Program-made: the position numbers and the translations under genes
NCBI GenBank assembly: GCA_025352665.1
Contig: JANXSM010000073.1
Coordinates: 1-44,540 of the forward strand
Reading direction: 5' to 3'
Length of the DNA: 44,540 nucleotides
Origin: Rhodospirillales bacterium
GTDB lineage: Bacteria; Pseudomonadota; Alphaproteobacteria; Acetobacterales; Acetobacteraceae
The notes under the pieces: model-generated
The model's input: the letters and a program-made list of their open reading frames with translations, nothing else
Database searches by the model: none
What the model was told of the DNA's origin: nothing
Shown here: positions 16,294 through 24,046 of the stretch, piece by piece
Layout of the letters: every line of letters begins with the position of its first letter
Numbering within the stretch: position 1 is the first letter of the stretch

Positions 16294-17205
16294 TTAGCCC
16301 GTCACAACGCGCTGCGCGATATCCAGCGCGCGACGGATCAGCGTTTCCGTTGCTTCTGGTGTCCGAAACGCGCTGTGCGCCGAAAGCGTCACGTTCTCCA
16401 TCGTGCTCAGCTTGTGCGGGTGGGGCAGGGGCTCCACGTCGAACACGTCCAGCGCCGCATGGGCGATATCGCCGGCCTCGAGTGCCACGATCATCGCCGC
16501 CTCGTCCACCACGGCACCGCGCGCGGTGTTCACCAGAATGGCGCCCTTGCGCATCAGCCCGATCCGCTCCGCCGAAAGAAAGCCGCGCGTGTCGTCGTTC
16601 AGCAGCAAATGCAGACTGACCACGTGGCTCTCCGCCAGCAGCCTCTCCAACGGAACAAACTCCACGCCCGCAGCGGTCTTCGGCGTGCGATTCCACGCCA
16701 GCACCTTCATGCCGGATCCCCCGGCAATGCGCGCCACCTCCTCGGCGATCCCACCGAAGCCGATCAGCCCGATGTTCTTGCCGGTCAGCTGCATACCCTC
16801 GCTGCGCATCCACTGCCCGGAACGCATGCCGCGGTCCATGCTGGCGAGACCCCGGGTCGCCGCCCACATCAAGGCGATGGCGTGTTCGGCCACCGCCGTG
16901 TCGCCGTACCCCTTGATGATGTGCGCGGTGATCCCGAGTGCCGCCAGCTCCTCCGGATTCATGTAGCTGCGGGCACCGGTGCCGAGAAAGATCACGTGCT
17001 TCAGCTGCCTGCACTGCGCCATCACCGCGGTCGGCAGGCTGGTGTGATCGTCGAGGATGAAGTCATACCCCGCCATCAACCGGGCGAGCTCACTGGGTTC
17101 GATGTCTTCCTGCAAATGCACATCGACCTGCGGATCGCCAGGAAGCGACACCTTGTGAAACACATCCGCCAGATCCTGGTTGGCGTCGAGAAACAGGCCC
17201 TTCAT
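16294..17205 (-). CDS. D-2-hydroxyacid dehydrogenase (NAD-dependent)
   Basis: 303 residues of the D-isomer 2-hydroxyacid dehydrogenase family. The NAD-binding Rossmann motif is IGLIGFGGIAEEVARIA. Catalytic residues are visible: Arg in VNTARGAVVDE, Glu in DVFDVEPLP and His in LSAHSAFRTPEA. The preceding YGDTAVAEHAIALMWA is the usual helix. Start ATG 17205 is selected because AGGGG lies six bases upstream; an ATG two codons earlier overlaps that site. Substrate (for example a phosphoglycerate-like or glyoxylate-like acid) is not decidable. tRNA-Leu follows on the same strand. Confidence 0.88.
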   Translation of the reverse strand: MKGLFLDANQDLADVFHKVSLPGDPQVDVHLQEDIEPSELARLMAGYDFILDDHTSLPTAVMAQCRQLKHVIFLGTGARSYMNPEELAALGITAHIIKGYGDTAVAEHAIALMWAATRGLASMDRGMRSGQWMRSEGMQLTGKNIGLIGFGGIAEEVARIAGGSGMKVLAWNRTPKTAAGVEFVPLERLLAESHVVSLHLLLNDDTRGFLSAERIGLMRKGAILVNTARGAVVDEAAMIVALEAGDIAHAALDVFDVEPLPHPHKLSTMENVTLSAHSAFRTPEATETLIRRALDIAQRVVTG

Positions 17206-17318
17206 GCACATCCCCTTGTCTGTGCGCCAATCCTGTCCCGCTCGGAGCGATGCTGCAACATCGCGCGGTCCTGTGCTCCGCGTTGACTGTTTCGCAGCCC
17301 CTCGCGCATGGTCCGCCC

Positions 17319-18101
17319 ATGCGCAAACTCCTCCTCCTTCTGCTGCTGGCGTCGGTCCCAGCCCAAGCTGCCAAACCGCCGCCGCTGGGGGCGGATGAGG
17401 CCAAACCCCCGCCATTGGCACCTGCCACCCTGCCGCGCCTGCGCGAGCCACCGCCCCCGGAAGGCCGGGCCGCCGCCAGCGGCACCGGCTTCATCGTGGC
17501 CGACGGGCGCGCCCTGACCAACAACCACGTGGTCGAGGGCTGCGCGCACATGTCCGCGCGCAACGCCTCCGGCCAACGCGCCACCGCCACCGTGCTGGCC
17601 ACCGACCCGCGCCGCGACCTAGCACTCCTCGCCGTGCCGCCCGCCTTCGGCCCCGTGCTGATCTTTCGCGACAGCCCCGCCGTGCAGCGCGGCGAAACCG
17701 TGATCACCTACGGCTTCCCACTCACCGGCGTGCTGTCCTCCGGCCCCAGCCTCACCACCGGCGATGTCAGCGCGCTGACCGGCCTGCGCGATAACGGTCT
17801 GCATTTCACCATCACCGCCCCGGTGCAGCCGGGCAATTCCGGCGGACCGTTGATGGACGCGCAAGGCCATGTCGTGGGCGTCGTGGTCGCCAAGCTCAAC
17901 GCCGCGCGCATCGCGCAGATGACCGGCGGCGACATCCCGCAGAACGTCAATTTCGCCATCAAGGGCCCGGAGGCGGCAAGCTTCCTGGCCGGCGCCAAAA
18001 CCCCAGCACAGCACGCGCCGAGCGACGGTCCGGAACTGCGTGCGGCCCAGATCGGCGCCATCGCGCATTCCTCGGTTCTGTTCCTGCAATGCTTCAAGTA
18101 G
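17319..18101 (+). CDS. Exported trypsin-like serine protease
   Basis: 260 residues: a signal peptide (RKLLLLLLLASVPAQA), a Pro-rich linker to about residue 45, then a chymotrypsin-fold domain. The triad is His in TNNHVVEGC, Asp in DPRRDLALLAV and Ser in PGNSGGPL. No PDZ domain follows, so it is a short HtrA-like or glutamyl-endopeptidase-like protein acting in the periplasm. The PBP gene begins 15 bases downstream, suggesting a shared transcript and an envelope role. Confidence 0.87.
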   Translation: MRKLLLLLLLASVPAQAAKPPPLGADEAKPPPLAPATLPRLREPPPPEGRAAASGTGFIVADGRALTNNHVVEGCAHMSARNASGQRATATVLATDPRRDLALLAVPPAFGPVLIFRDSPAVQRGETVITYGFPLTGVLSSGPSLTTGDVSALTGLRDNGLHFTITAPVQPGNSGGPLMDAQGHVVGVVVAKLNAARIAQMTGGDIPQNVNFAIKGPEAASFLAGAKTPAQHAPSDGPELRAAQIGAIAHSSVLFLQCFK

Positions 18102-18116
18102 GAGCCTGAGCCAGAC

Positions 18117-20000
18117 ATGTACCGGGCGCCCCAGATTGCGCCGGACCAGCAGCGGCCCTACGTCGTGCCCCCGGCGCCGCTCTACGAGCCACCTTCGCGC
18201 GCAGGCCACGATGAACGCCTGTTCGACGACACCCCGCACCGCCCCAGGCGACGCTGGCGCTGGTTCTTCATCAAATGGATGTTCCTGCTCGCCTTCTGGA
18301 GTGGCGCGGCGCTGGCCCTCGCCGTTTTGTATTTCTCCTGGGACCTGCCCCGCCCCGAAGCGGCACTGGATTCGGTGCGCCGCCCCAGCCTCACCCTGTC
18401 CGACACCACCGGGCACATCTATGCCAGCTACGGCGATGTCGTGGGCGAACCGCTGCGCCTGGCCGATCTGCCGCCCAGCCTGCCGGCCGCCGCAGTGGCC
18501 GTCGAGGATCGCCGTTTCTGGTCGCACCCGGGCATCGACTTCATTGGTATCGCCCGCGCCACCCTGGTCAATCTGCAAGCCGGCCGCCTGGTGCAGGGCG
18601 GCTCCACCATCACCCAGCAGGTCGCCAAGAACCTGTTCCTCACCAACGCCCGCACGTTCAAACGCAAGGTGCAGGAGATCCTGCTCACCCTGTGGCTGGA
18701 ACGCAGCTTCACCAAGCAGGAGATCCTCGAGATCTGGCTTAACCGCGTCTATCTCGGCTCCGGCGCCTGGGGGGTGGACGCAGCAGCACAGATGTATTTC
18801 GGCATCTCCGCCCGCAAGCTGAACCTGTGGCAGTCGGCCGTCATCGCCGGCCTGCCACGCGCGCCTTCACGTTTCTCGCCGCGCGTCGATCCCGCCGCCG
18901 CCACGGCTCGCGGGCGCGAGGTGCTGGCCGCGATGGCCGATGTCGGCGCGATCACCCCAGCCCAGGCGCAGGAGGCCTCGGCCCAGATCAACTTCCCGCC
19001 CCGCGCCGGCACCGGCGCCGGCTGGTTCGCCGACTGGGCCGCCGAACGCGCCCAGCCGGTGCTGCCCACCGGGGCGGACGCTGAACTGCGCACCACGCTC
19101 GACAGCCGGCTCCAAGCCATCGTGGAGACGCGTCTGAACGCCCTCCTCGACGGCCCAGGCGCTGCCGCCAACGTCAGCCAGGGCGCCGTTGTGGTGCTCG
19201 ACATCGCCACCGGCGCGGTCCGCGCCATGGCCGGCGGGCGCGACTACCGGGCCAGCAGCTACAACCGCGCAGCCGTTGCACGCCGCCAGCCCGGCTCTTC
19301 CTTCAAGCCGTTCGTCTGGCTCGCCGCCCTCGAACACGGGATGCACCCGGACGACCTGGTGCTCGACGCCCCCATCCGCATCGGCACCTGGAGCCCGAGT
19401 AACTTCGAACGCGGCTATCGCGGCGAGATCACCCTGGAGGAGGCGCTGGCCGAAAGCGTCAACACCGCCTCGGTGCGCCTGCTGCTGCAATCCGGCGGCC
19501 CGTCCGCTGTGATCGAAATGGCCCACCGCCTCGGCATCAAGGACACGTTGCCAAGCAACGCCTCGCTTGCCCTGGGCACCGCCGATGTCGGCCTGCTCGA
19601 AATGGCCGGGGCCTACGCCACCATCTTCAATGGTGGCCGCCTCGTCACCCCGAAGGCGCTGGAGTCGGCAACGGCAGAGGGCAAGTCGCTCGCCCTGCCA
19701 CTGGCCCCGGCCACAGCCGTGCTGGATCCAGACATCGCCGGCATGATGGTGCGCATGATGGCATCCGTGGTCAGGACCGGCAGCGCGCGCGCCGCGGCCA
19801 TCCCCGGCCGCCTGATCGCCGGCAAGACCGGCACCACGCAGGATTATCACGATGCCTGGTTCATCGGCAGCACCGGCACCGCGATCAACCAGGTGATCGC
19901 GGTGTGGCTCGGCAACGATGACAACCGTCCGATGAAGGACATCACCGGCGGCACCCTGCCGGCGCGGCTGTTCCACGACATCGCCGCGGACCTGAAGTGA
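18117..20000 (+). CDS. Class A penicillin-binding protein (PBP1A-type glycosyltransferase/transpeptidase)
   Basis: 627 residues. A cytoplasmic Pro-rich and basic N-terminus, one membrane helix (about residues 58-80), a GT51 glycosyltransferase domain (AVEDRRFWSHPGIDFIG, GGSTITQQVAKN, EIWLNRVYLG, AVIAGLPRAPS) and a transpeptidase domain with PGSSFKPF (SxxK), SVNTA (SxN) and GKTGTTQD (KTG). It polymerises and crosslinks peptidoglycan in the periplasm. It is shorter than the larger PBP1A proteins, without an OB domain between the catalytic domains. Downstream of the protease gene. Confidence 0.93.
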   Translation: MYRAPQIAPDQQRPYVVPPAPLYEPPSRAGHDERLFDDTPHRPRRRWRWFFIKWMFLLAFWSGAALALAVLYFSWDLPRPEAALDSVRRPSLTLSDTTGHIYASYGDVVGEPLRLADLPPSLPAAAVAVEDRRFWSHPGIDFIGIARATLVNLQAGRLVQGGSTITQQVAKNLFLTNARTFKRKVQEILLTLWLERSFTKQEILEIWLNRVYLGSGAWGVDAAAQMYFGISARKLNLWQSAVIAGLPRAPSRFSPRVDPAAATARGREVLAAMADVGAITPAQAQEASAQINFPPRAGTGAGWFADWAAERAQPVLPTGADAELRTTLDSRLQAIVETRLNALLDGPGAAANVSQGAVVVLDIATGAVRAMAGGRDYRASSYNRAAVARRQPGSSFKPFVWLAALEHGMHPDDLVLDAPIRIGTWSPSNFERGYRGEITLEEALAESVNTASVRLLLQSGGPSAVIEMAHRLGIKDTLPSNASLALGTADVGLLEMAGAYATIFNGGRLVTPKALESATAEGKSLALPLAPATAVLDPDIAGMMVRMMASVVRTGSARAAAIPGRLIAGKTGTTQDYHDAWFIGSTGTAINQVIAVWLGNDDNRPMKDITGGTLPARLFHDIAADLK

Positions 20001-20006
20001 AGCGCC

Positions 20007-20777
20007 TTACCGAGGATTGCTGACCATCGCGAAGAACCCACCTTGCGGATCGCGGCACTGAACGATCCAGCTGCCACCGGGCACTTCATGCGGCCCGTTC
20101 ACGACCTGCCCGCCGCTCGCCTTCACTCGATCGGCAGCGGCATCGATGCCCTTCACGTTGAAGTAGAAAAGCCAGAACGGCTGCGCCACGTCGGTGCGTG
20201 TCATCATGCCGCCGATCACCGCGCCCTCCTGGGCGAACAGCTGATAGGTGCCCATCGGCCCCATATCGATTGCCTCGCCCTCGGTCCAGCCGAACAACCC
20301 TTCATAATAGGCAAATGCCGACTGCCATTCCCTGGCATGCAACTCGTGCCAGCCGACATGCCCCGGCGTTCCCTGCGCGACCGCAGGCGGAGCGTCCGCG
20401 CCAGTTGGCGTGAACAGGCTCAGCACGGCGCCCTGCGGATCCGCCACCACGGAAAAGCGGCCGACTCCGGGAATATCGCTCGGCGGGTGATGCATCATCC
20501 CACCCGCCTGCGTGGCGCGCGCCGACTCAGCATCAACGTCGTCCACGCCGACATAACCGGCCCAGTGCGGCGGCACCCCCTTGTCCCGCAGTGGCTGGGG
20601 CAGCGCCATCAGCCCGGCGACGCGATCGCCGCCCATGCCGAGCAACGTGTATTTGATGTCGGGCATCCCCGCATCGGTCGCGCTCCAGCCAACCACGTCA
20701 CCGTAGAATTTCGCCGCAGCCGCTTCGTCCGTCGTCATCAGCTCGTACCAGACGAAGCTACCCTTCAGTTTGCGCAT
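20007..20777 (-). CDS. Two-domain VOC (glyoxalase/dioxygenase-fold) protein
   Basis: 256 residues with two tandem VOC modules: GSFVWYELMTTDEAAAAKFYGDVVGW and PGHVGWHELHAREWQSAFAYYEGLFGW each begin one. This is the YciM/27-kDa antigen CFP30B-like type with WYEL and WHEL starts. Enzyme activity is unknown. ATG 20777 is preceded by GGGAGG about ten bases upstream; the open frame continues upstream through an unrelated serine-hydrolase remnant but that is not part of this protein. Convergent with the PBP gene. Confidence 0.85.
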   Translation of the reverse strand: MRKLKGSFVWYELMTTDEAAAAKFYGDVVGWSATDAGMPDIKYTLLGMGGDRVAGLMALPQPLRDKGVPPHWAGYVGVDDVDAESARATQAGGMMHHPPSDIPGVGRFSVVADPQGAVLSLFTPTGADAPPAVAQGTPGHVGWHELHAREWQSAFAYYEGLFGWTEGEAIDMGPMGTYQLFAQEGAVIGGMMTRTDVAQPFWLFYFNVKGIDAAADRVKASGGQVVNGPHEVPGGSWIVQCRDPQGGFFAMVSNPR

Positions 20778-20819
20778 GCCCGTTGCCTCCCTCGCAGGAA
20801 TGTTTTTTATTTTTTGCCG

Positions 20820-21085
20820 CGCCTCAGACACTAGCGTGAAATTGGCCCGCTCCGCCGCTATCGTGTCGTCGAACGCCCCATCGCGGGCGCGCAGCACGCG
20901 CCGGTCCGCCAGTTCCGGCAACCAGCGGTGCACAGGCGATGCCAGCGAGATCAAACCATCCTCCACCAGCATCATGGCCGCCGCAACGGTCACCGGCTTG
21001 GTCATCGAGGCGAGACGAAAGATGCTGTTGCGTCGCATCGGCACCCTGCTTGCGAAATCCTGCACACCAGCGACCGCGGAATTAT
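20820..21085 (-). pseudogene. Remnant of a beta-lactamase-family serine hydrolase
   Basis: Between aspA and the VOC gene the minus strand encodes ASRVPMRRNSIFRLASMTK followed by PVTVAAAMMLVEDGLISLASPVHRWLPEL. This is the SxxK active-site segment and following helix of class C beta-lactamase-like hydrolases, normally about 60-110 residues into a protein of about 400. The N-terminal part and everything after WLPEL...GAFDDT are missing, and the frame runs into the VOC leader, so the gene is a truncated relic of about 85 codons. Its upstream edge abuts the aspA stop. Confidence 0.7.
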
Positions 21086-21087
21086 CA

Positions 21088-22485
21088 TCACGGGCGCGCC
21101 AGCCGGCTCGGATCCAGCACATCGTCCAGCTCTGCATCGCTGAGGTTGAGCGCCTCTCGCGCCAATTCGCGGATCGTCCGATTGGTGGCGAGCGCACTCT
21201 GCGCCAACGCGGCCGCCTTCTCGTAGCCGAGCAGCGGCACCAAGGCCGTCACGGTCGACACCGAGTTCTCCACATGCCGCGCGCATACGTCCTCGCGCGC
21301 CGTGATGCCCGCCACGCAGCGGGTTGTGAAGGTGCCGATCGCATTCGCCAGCAGCGAGATCGAGGTAAGGATGTTATGGGCGATCAGCGGCTCGAACGCA
21401 TTCAGCTGCAGCTGGCCGCCCTCGGCCGCCATCGTCACCGCCAGGTCGTTGCCGATCACCTGGAAGCAGACCAGGTTCATCACCTCTGGAATGACCGGGT
21501 TCACCTTGCCCGGCATGATCGAGCTGCCCGGCTGCATGGCGGGCAGGGCAATCTCGCCGATGCCCCCGCGCGGGCCTGACGAGAGCAGCCGCAAATCGTT
21601 GGCGATCTTAGAAAGCTTGGTGGCGATGCGCTTCAGCACGCCGGAGAACATCACGAAACCACCCATATCCCAGCTCGCCTCCACCAGATTGGCGGATTGC
21701 ACCAACGCGAATCCGGACCGGCGCGCGAGCTCCGCGATGGCGAGCGATCCATAGGCCGGATCGGCATTGATGCGGGTGCCGATGGCGGTGCCACCAAGAT
21801 TGACCTCGTGCAGCAGCAGGCTCGCCTCGCGCAGTCGCGAGACATCTTCGCGGATCGTATCGGCGTAGGCGCCAAGCTCCTGGCCCAATGTCATCGGCAC
21901 CGCGTCCTGCAGCTGCGTCCGGCCGAGCTTGATGACATGGGCATACAGCGCTGCCCGCTCGTCGAACGTGTCCGCCAGCCGCCCCAGCGCCGAGGACAGC
22001 TGGCCGGTCGCCAGCAGCATGGCCAGGCGGACCGCGGTGGGGTAGGCGTCGTTGGTCGATTGCGACAGGTTCACGTCGTCATTGGCATGCAGCGCGGCCG
22101 CATCGTCACGCGCACGGCCCAGCAGTTCGCGGCCGCGGCTGGCGAGCACCTCGTTCATGTTCATGTTGGTGGAGGTGCCGGCGCCACCCTGAAACACGTC
22201 GATCGGAAATTGGTCCCGATGATGCCCGTCGATGATTTCCTGAGCCGCCTGCACGATTGCGTGACATTTGTCGGCGGCGAGCTTGCCGAGGTCCTTGTTG
22301 GCTACCGCCGCCGCCTGTTTTACCAGCGCCAGCCCGCGCAGCAGCGCGGGATGATGGGCGATCGGAATGCCGGAGATCGGAAAGTTCTGCATGGCGCGCG
22401 CGGTCTGCGCCCCATACAAAGCGTTGGCGGGCACATCTATCTCTCCGAGGCTGTCATGATCTCGACGAAAGGCGCTTGTCGGCAT
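21088..22485 (-). CDS. aspA: Aspartate ammonia-lyase
   Basis: 465 residues of the fumarase/aspartase superfamily, deaminating L-aspartate to fumarate and ammonia in the cytosol. I prefer aspartase over class II fumarase because of FQGGAGTSTNMNMNEVLA and GSSIMPGKVNPVIPEVMN followed by VCFQVIGNDLAVTMAAEGGQLQLN; fumarase usually has GSGTQSNMN and KVNPTQCE. The catalytic serine is in GSSIMPGK. Length is close to E. coli AspA (478). Fumarase activity cannot be excluded without an assay. Confidence 0.85.
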   Translation of the reverse strand: MPTSAFRRDHDSLGEIDVPANALYGAQTARAMQNFPISGIPIAHHPALLRGLALVKQAAAVANKDLGKLAADKCHAIVQAAQEIIDGHHRDQFPIDVFQGGAGTSTNMNMNEVLASRGRELLGRARDDAAALHANDDVNLSQSTNDAYPTAVRLAMLLATGQLSSALGRLADTFDERAALYAHVIKLGRTQLQDAVPMTLGQELGAYADTIREDVSRLREASLLLHEVNLGGTAIGTRINADPAYGSLAIAELARRSGFALVQSANLVEASWDMGGFVMFSGVLKRIATKLSKIANDLRLLSSGPRGGIGEIALPAMQPGSSIMPGKVNPVIPEVMNLVCFQVIGNDLAVTMAAEGGQLQLNAFEPLIAHNILTSISLLANAIGTFTTRCVAGITAREDVCARHVENSVSTVTALVPLLGYEKAAALAQSALATNRTIRELAREALNLSDAELDDVLDPSRLARP

Positions 22486-22720
22486 GTCGCTTCCCCTTGG
22501 CGTTTGTTAAATCACGGCAACGCAAGGGTTCCGGGACGCCGGTAACACAATCTTGCGACGAGGCCATGCATTCTTGGCAATTATCTTTCGATAACATGCG
22601 CCAGTGTCGATGGCGACACGCGGGCCCAGGGGCGAACAGTGACTTGAAGCGATATAGCAACAAATATTCTTTCGCCCTGCCCTCGCAGGGCATCATTCGC
22701 TGACATCACATGAACACGGT

Positions 22721-24046
22721 ATGAAGATGTCTGCCCTCTTTCCTGGGCGCTCCGCCGGCCTCAGGCAGTGCGTGATTCTTGTCGGCGGCCTCGGCACCCG
22801 GCTCGGCGCACTGACGGAGCTCCTGCCGAAGCCGGTGCTGCCCTGCGGTGATCGTCCCTTCCTGGCCTGGCTGCTGCGCGAGCTGTCACGCTTCGGCTTC
22901 AAGGAGGCGGTGCTTCTCGCCGGCCATCTGTCGGACACGCTGGCCGAACAGGTGGCTGAACTCGCCAAAACCCTGCCGCGGCCCTTGCGCATCGTCATCT
23001 CCAACGAGCCGCTCGGCGCCGGCACCGGCGGCGCCCTCTATCACGCCCACGCGCTGCTCGATGAGCGCTTCCTGCTCTGCAACGGCGACAGCCTGCTCGA
23101 CACCAACCTCGCGGCCTTGCTCGCAGCCTTTGCGGACGACGACGACAGCGTCTACGGCCGTATCCTGCTGCGTCATCTCGACGATGCCCGCCGCTACGGC
23201 GTGGTCACCACCGAGAACCTCACCCTGGGCCGGGATCTTGTCACAGGCTTCCTGGAACGCCCCCCGGCCGCTGCAAACGGGATTACGCCTGGAGACATTC
23301 CAGGAGATATCAACGCCGGCATCTATTTACTGGACCGCCGCATCCACAGCTATCTGAGGCCGGTCTGCTCGTTGGAGCGAGACATCATGCCCGCCCTTGC
23401 CCGCGACGGCCGGCTGCGGGCGATGCGCGCCGACGGGTTCTTCATCGACATCGGCGTTCCCGAAGACTTTGCCCGTGCTCAGAACGAACTGCCCCGGCGC
23501 CTGCACCGCCCCGCGCTGTTCCTGGACCGCGACGGCGTCATCAACGTCGATCACGGCTATGTCGGCTCGTCCGACCGCTTCGAATTCATGCCCGGCGCAC
23601 GAGAGACGATCGCGGCAGCCACCCAGTCCGGCTGGCATGTGTTCATCGTCACCAACCAATCCGGCGTGGCGCGCGGCTACTACGACGAGGCGGCGGTGCG
23701 CCGCCTGCACGCCTGGCTGACCGAGCAGGTGATCGCCGTCGGCGGCACCATCGATGATGTCCGCTACTGTCCCTATCACCCGGAAGGCTCCGTCGCCGCC
23801 TATCGCCGCAGCAGCGACTGGCGCAAGCCGGCCCCGGGCATGCTGCTCGACCTGATCCGCCGGTGGCAGGTCGATCCCGCAACGAGCATCATGATCGGCG
23901 ACCAGGAGAGCGACATGGCCGCCGCCGCCGCGGCAGGGGTCGCAGCGTTTCGCTTCACCGGCGGCAACCTCGCCGAATTCGTGCTCCCCCTGCTGCAAAA
24001 CCCGCCCGCAGCCGCGACCGCCACCTTGCCACAGGCTTCCGCATGA
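22721..24046 (+). CDS. Fused sugar-1-phosphate nucleotidyltransferase and HAD heptose-bisphosphatase-like protein
   Basis: 441 residues with two enzymatic halves. Residues about 15-250 are an NTP_transferase domain (VILVGGLGTRLGALTELLPKP, then NGDSLLDTNL and DINAGIYLL), as in HddC/RmlA-like enzymes. Residues about 262-425 are a GmhB-like HAD phosphatase (ALFLDRDGVINVDHGYVG, FIVTNQSGVARGYY, RYCPYHPEG, RKPAPGMLLDL, MIGDQESDM). The combination matches two steps of ADP/GDP-heptose synthesis: 7-phosphate removal and nucleotide activation. The next gene, a large glycosyltransferase, overlaps its stop by ATGA, which points to surface glycan synthesis. The precise sugar is inferred, not shown. Confidence 0.85.
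   Translation: MKMSALFPGRSAGLRQCVILVGGLGTRLGALTELLPKPVLPCGDRPFLAWLLRELSRFGFKEAVLLAGHLSDTLAEQVAELAKTLPRPLRIVISNEPLGAGTGGALYHAHALLDERFLLCNGDSLLDTNLAALLAAFADDDDSVYGRILLRHLDDARRYGVVTTENLTLGRDLVTGFLERPPAAANGITPGDIPGDINAGIYLLDRRIHSYLRPVCSLERDIMPALARDGRLRAMRADGFFIDIGVPEDFARAQNELPRRLHRPALFLDRDGVINVDHGYVGSSDRFEFMPGARETIAAATQSGWHVFIVTNQSGVARGYYDEAAVRRLHAWLTEQVIAVGGTIDDVRYCPYHPEGSVAAYRRSSDWRKPAPGMLLDLIRRWQVDPATSIMIGDQESDMAAAAAAGVAAFRFTGGNLAEFVLPLLQNPPAAATATLPQASA

Noticed and set aside
18867-19976. Minus-strand open frame of 369 codons over the PBP gene
   Set aside because: Shadow of the PBP transpeptidase domain; no recognisable family.
21088-22485. Fumarase class II as the identity of this gene
   Set aside because: The GAGTSTNMNMNEV and KVNPVIPEV segments fit aspartase better, though the superfamily makes this a judgement.
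23863-24042. N-terminal extension of the glycosyltransferase (60 residues)
   Set aside because: Arg-rich overlap with the phosphatase gene; the ATG overlapping its stop at 24043 is the natural coupled start.
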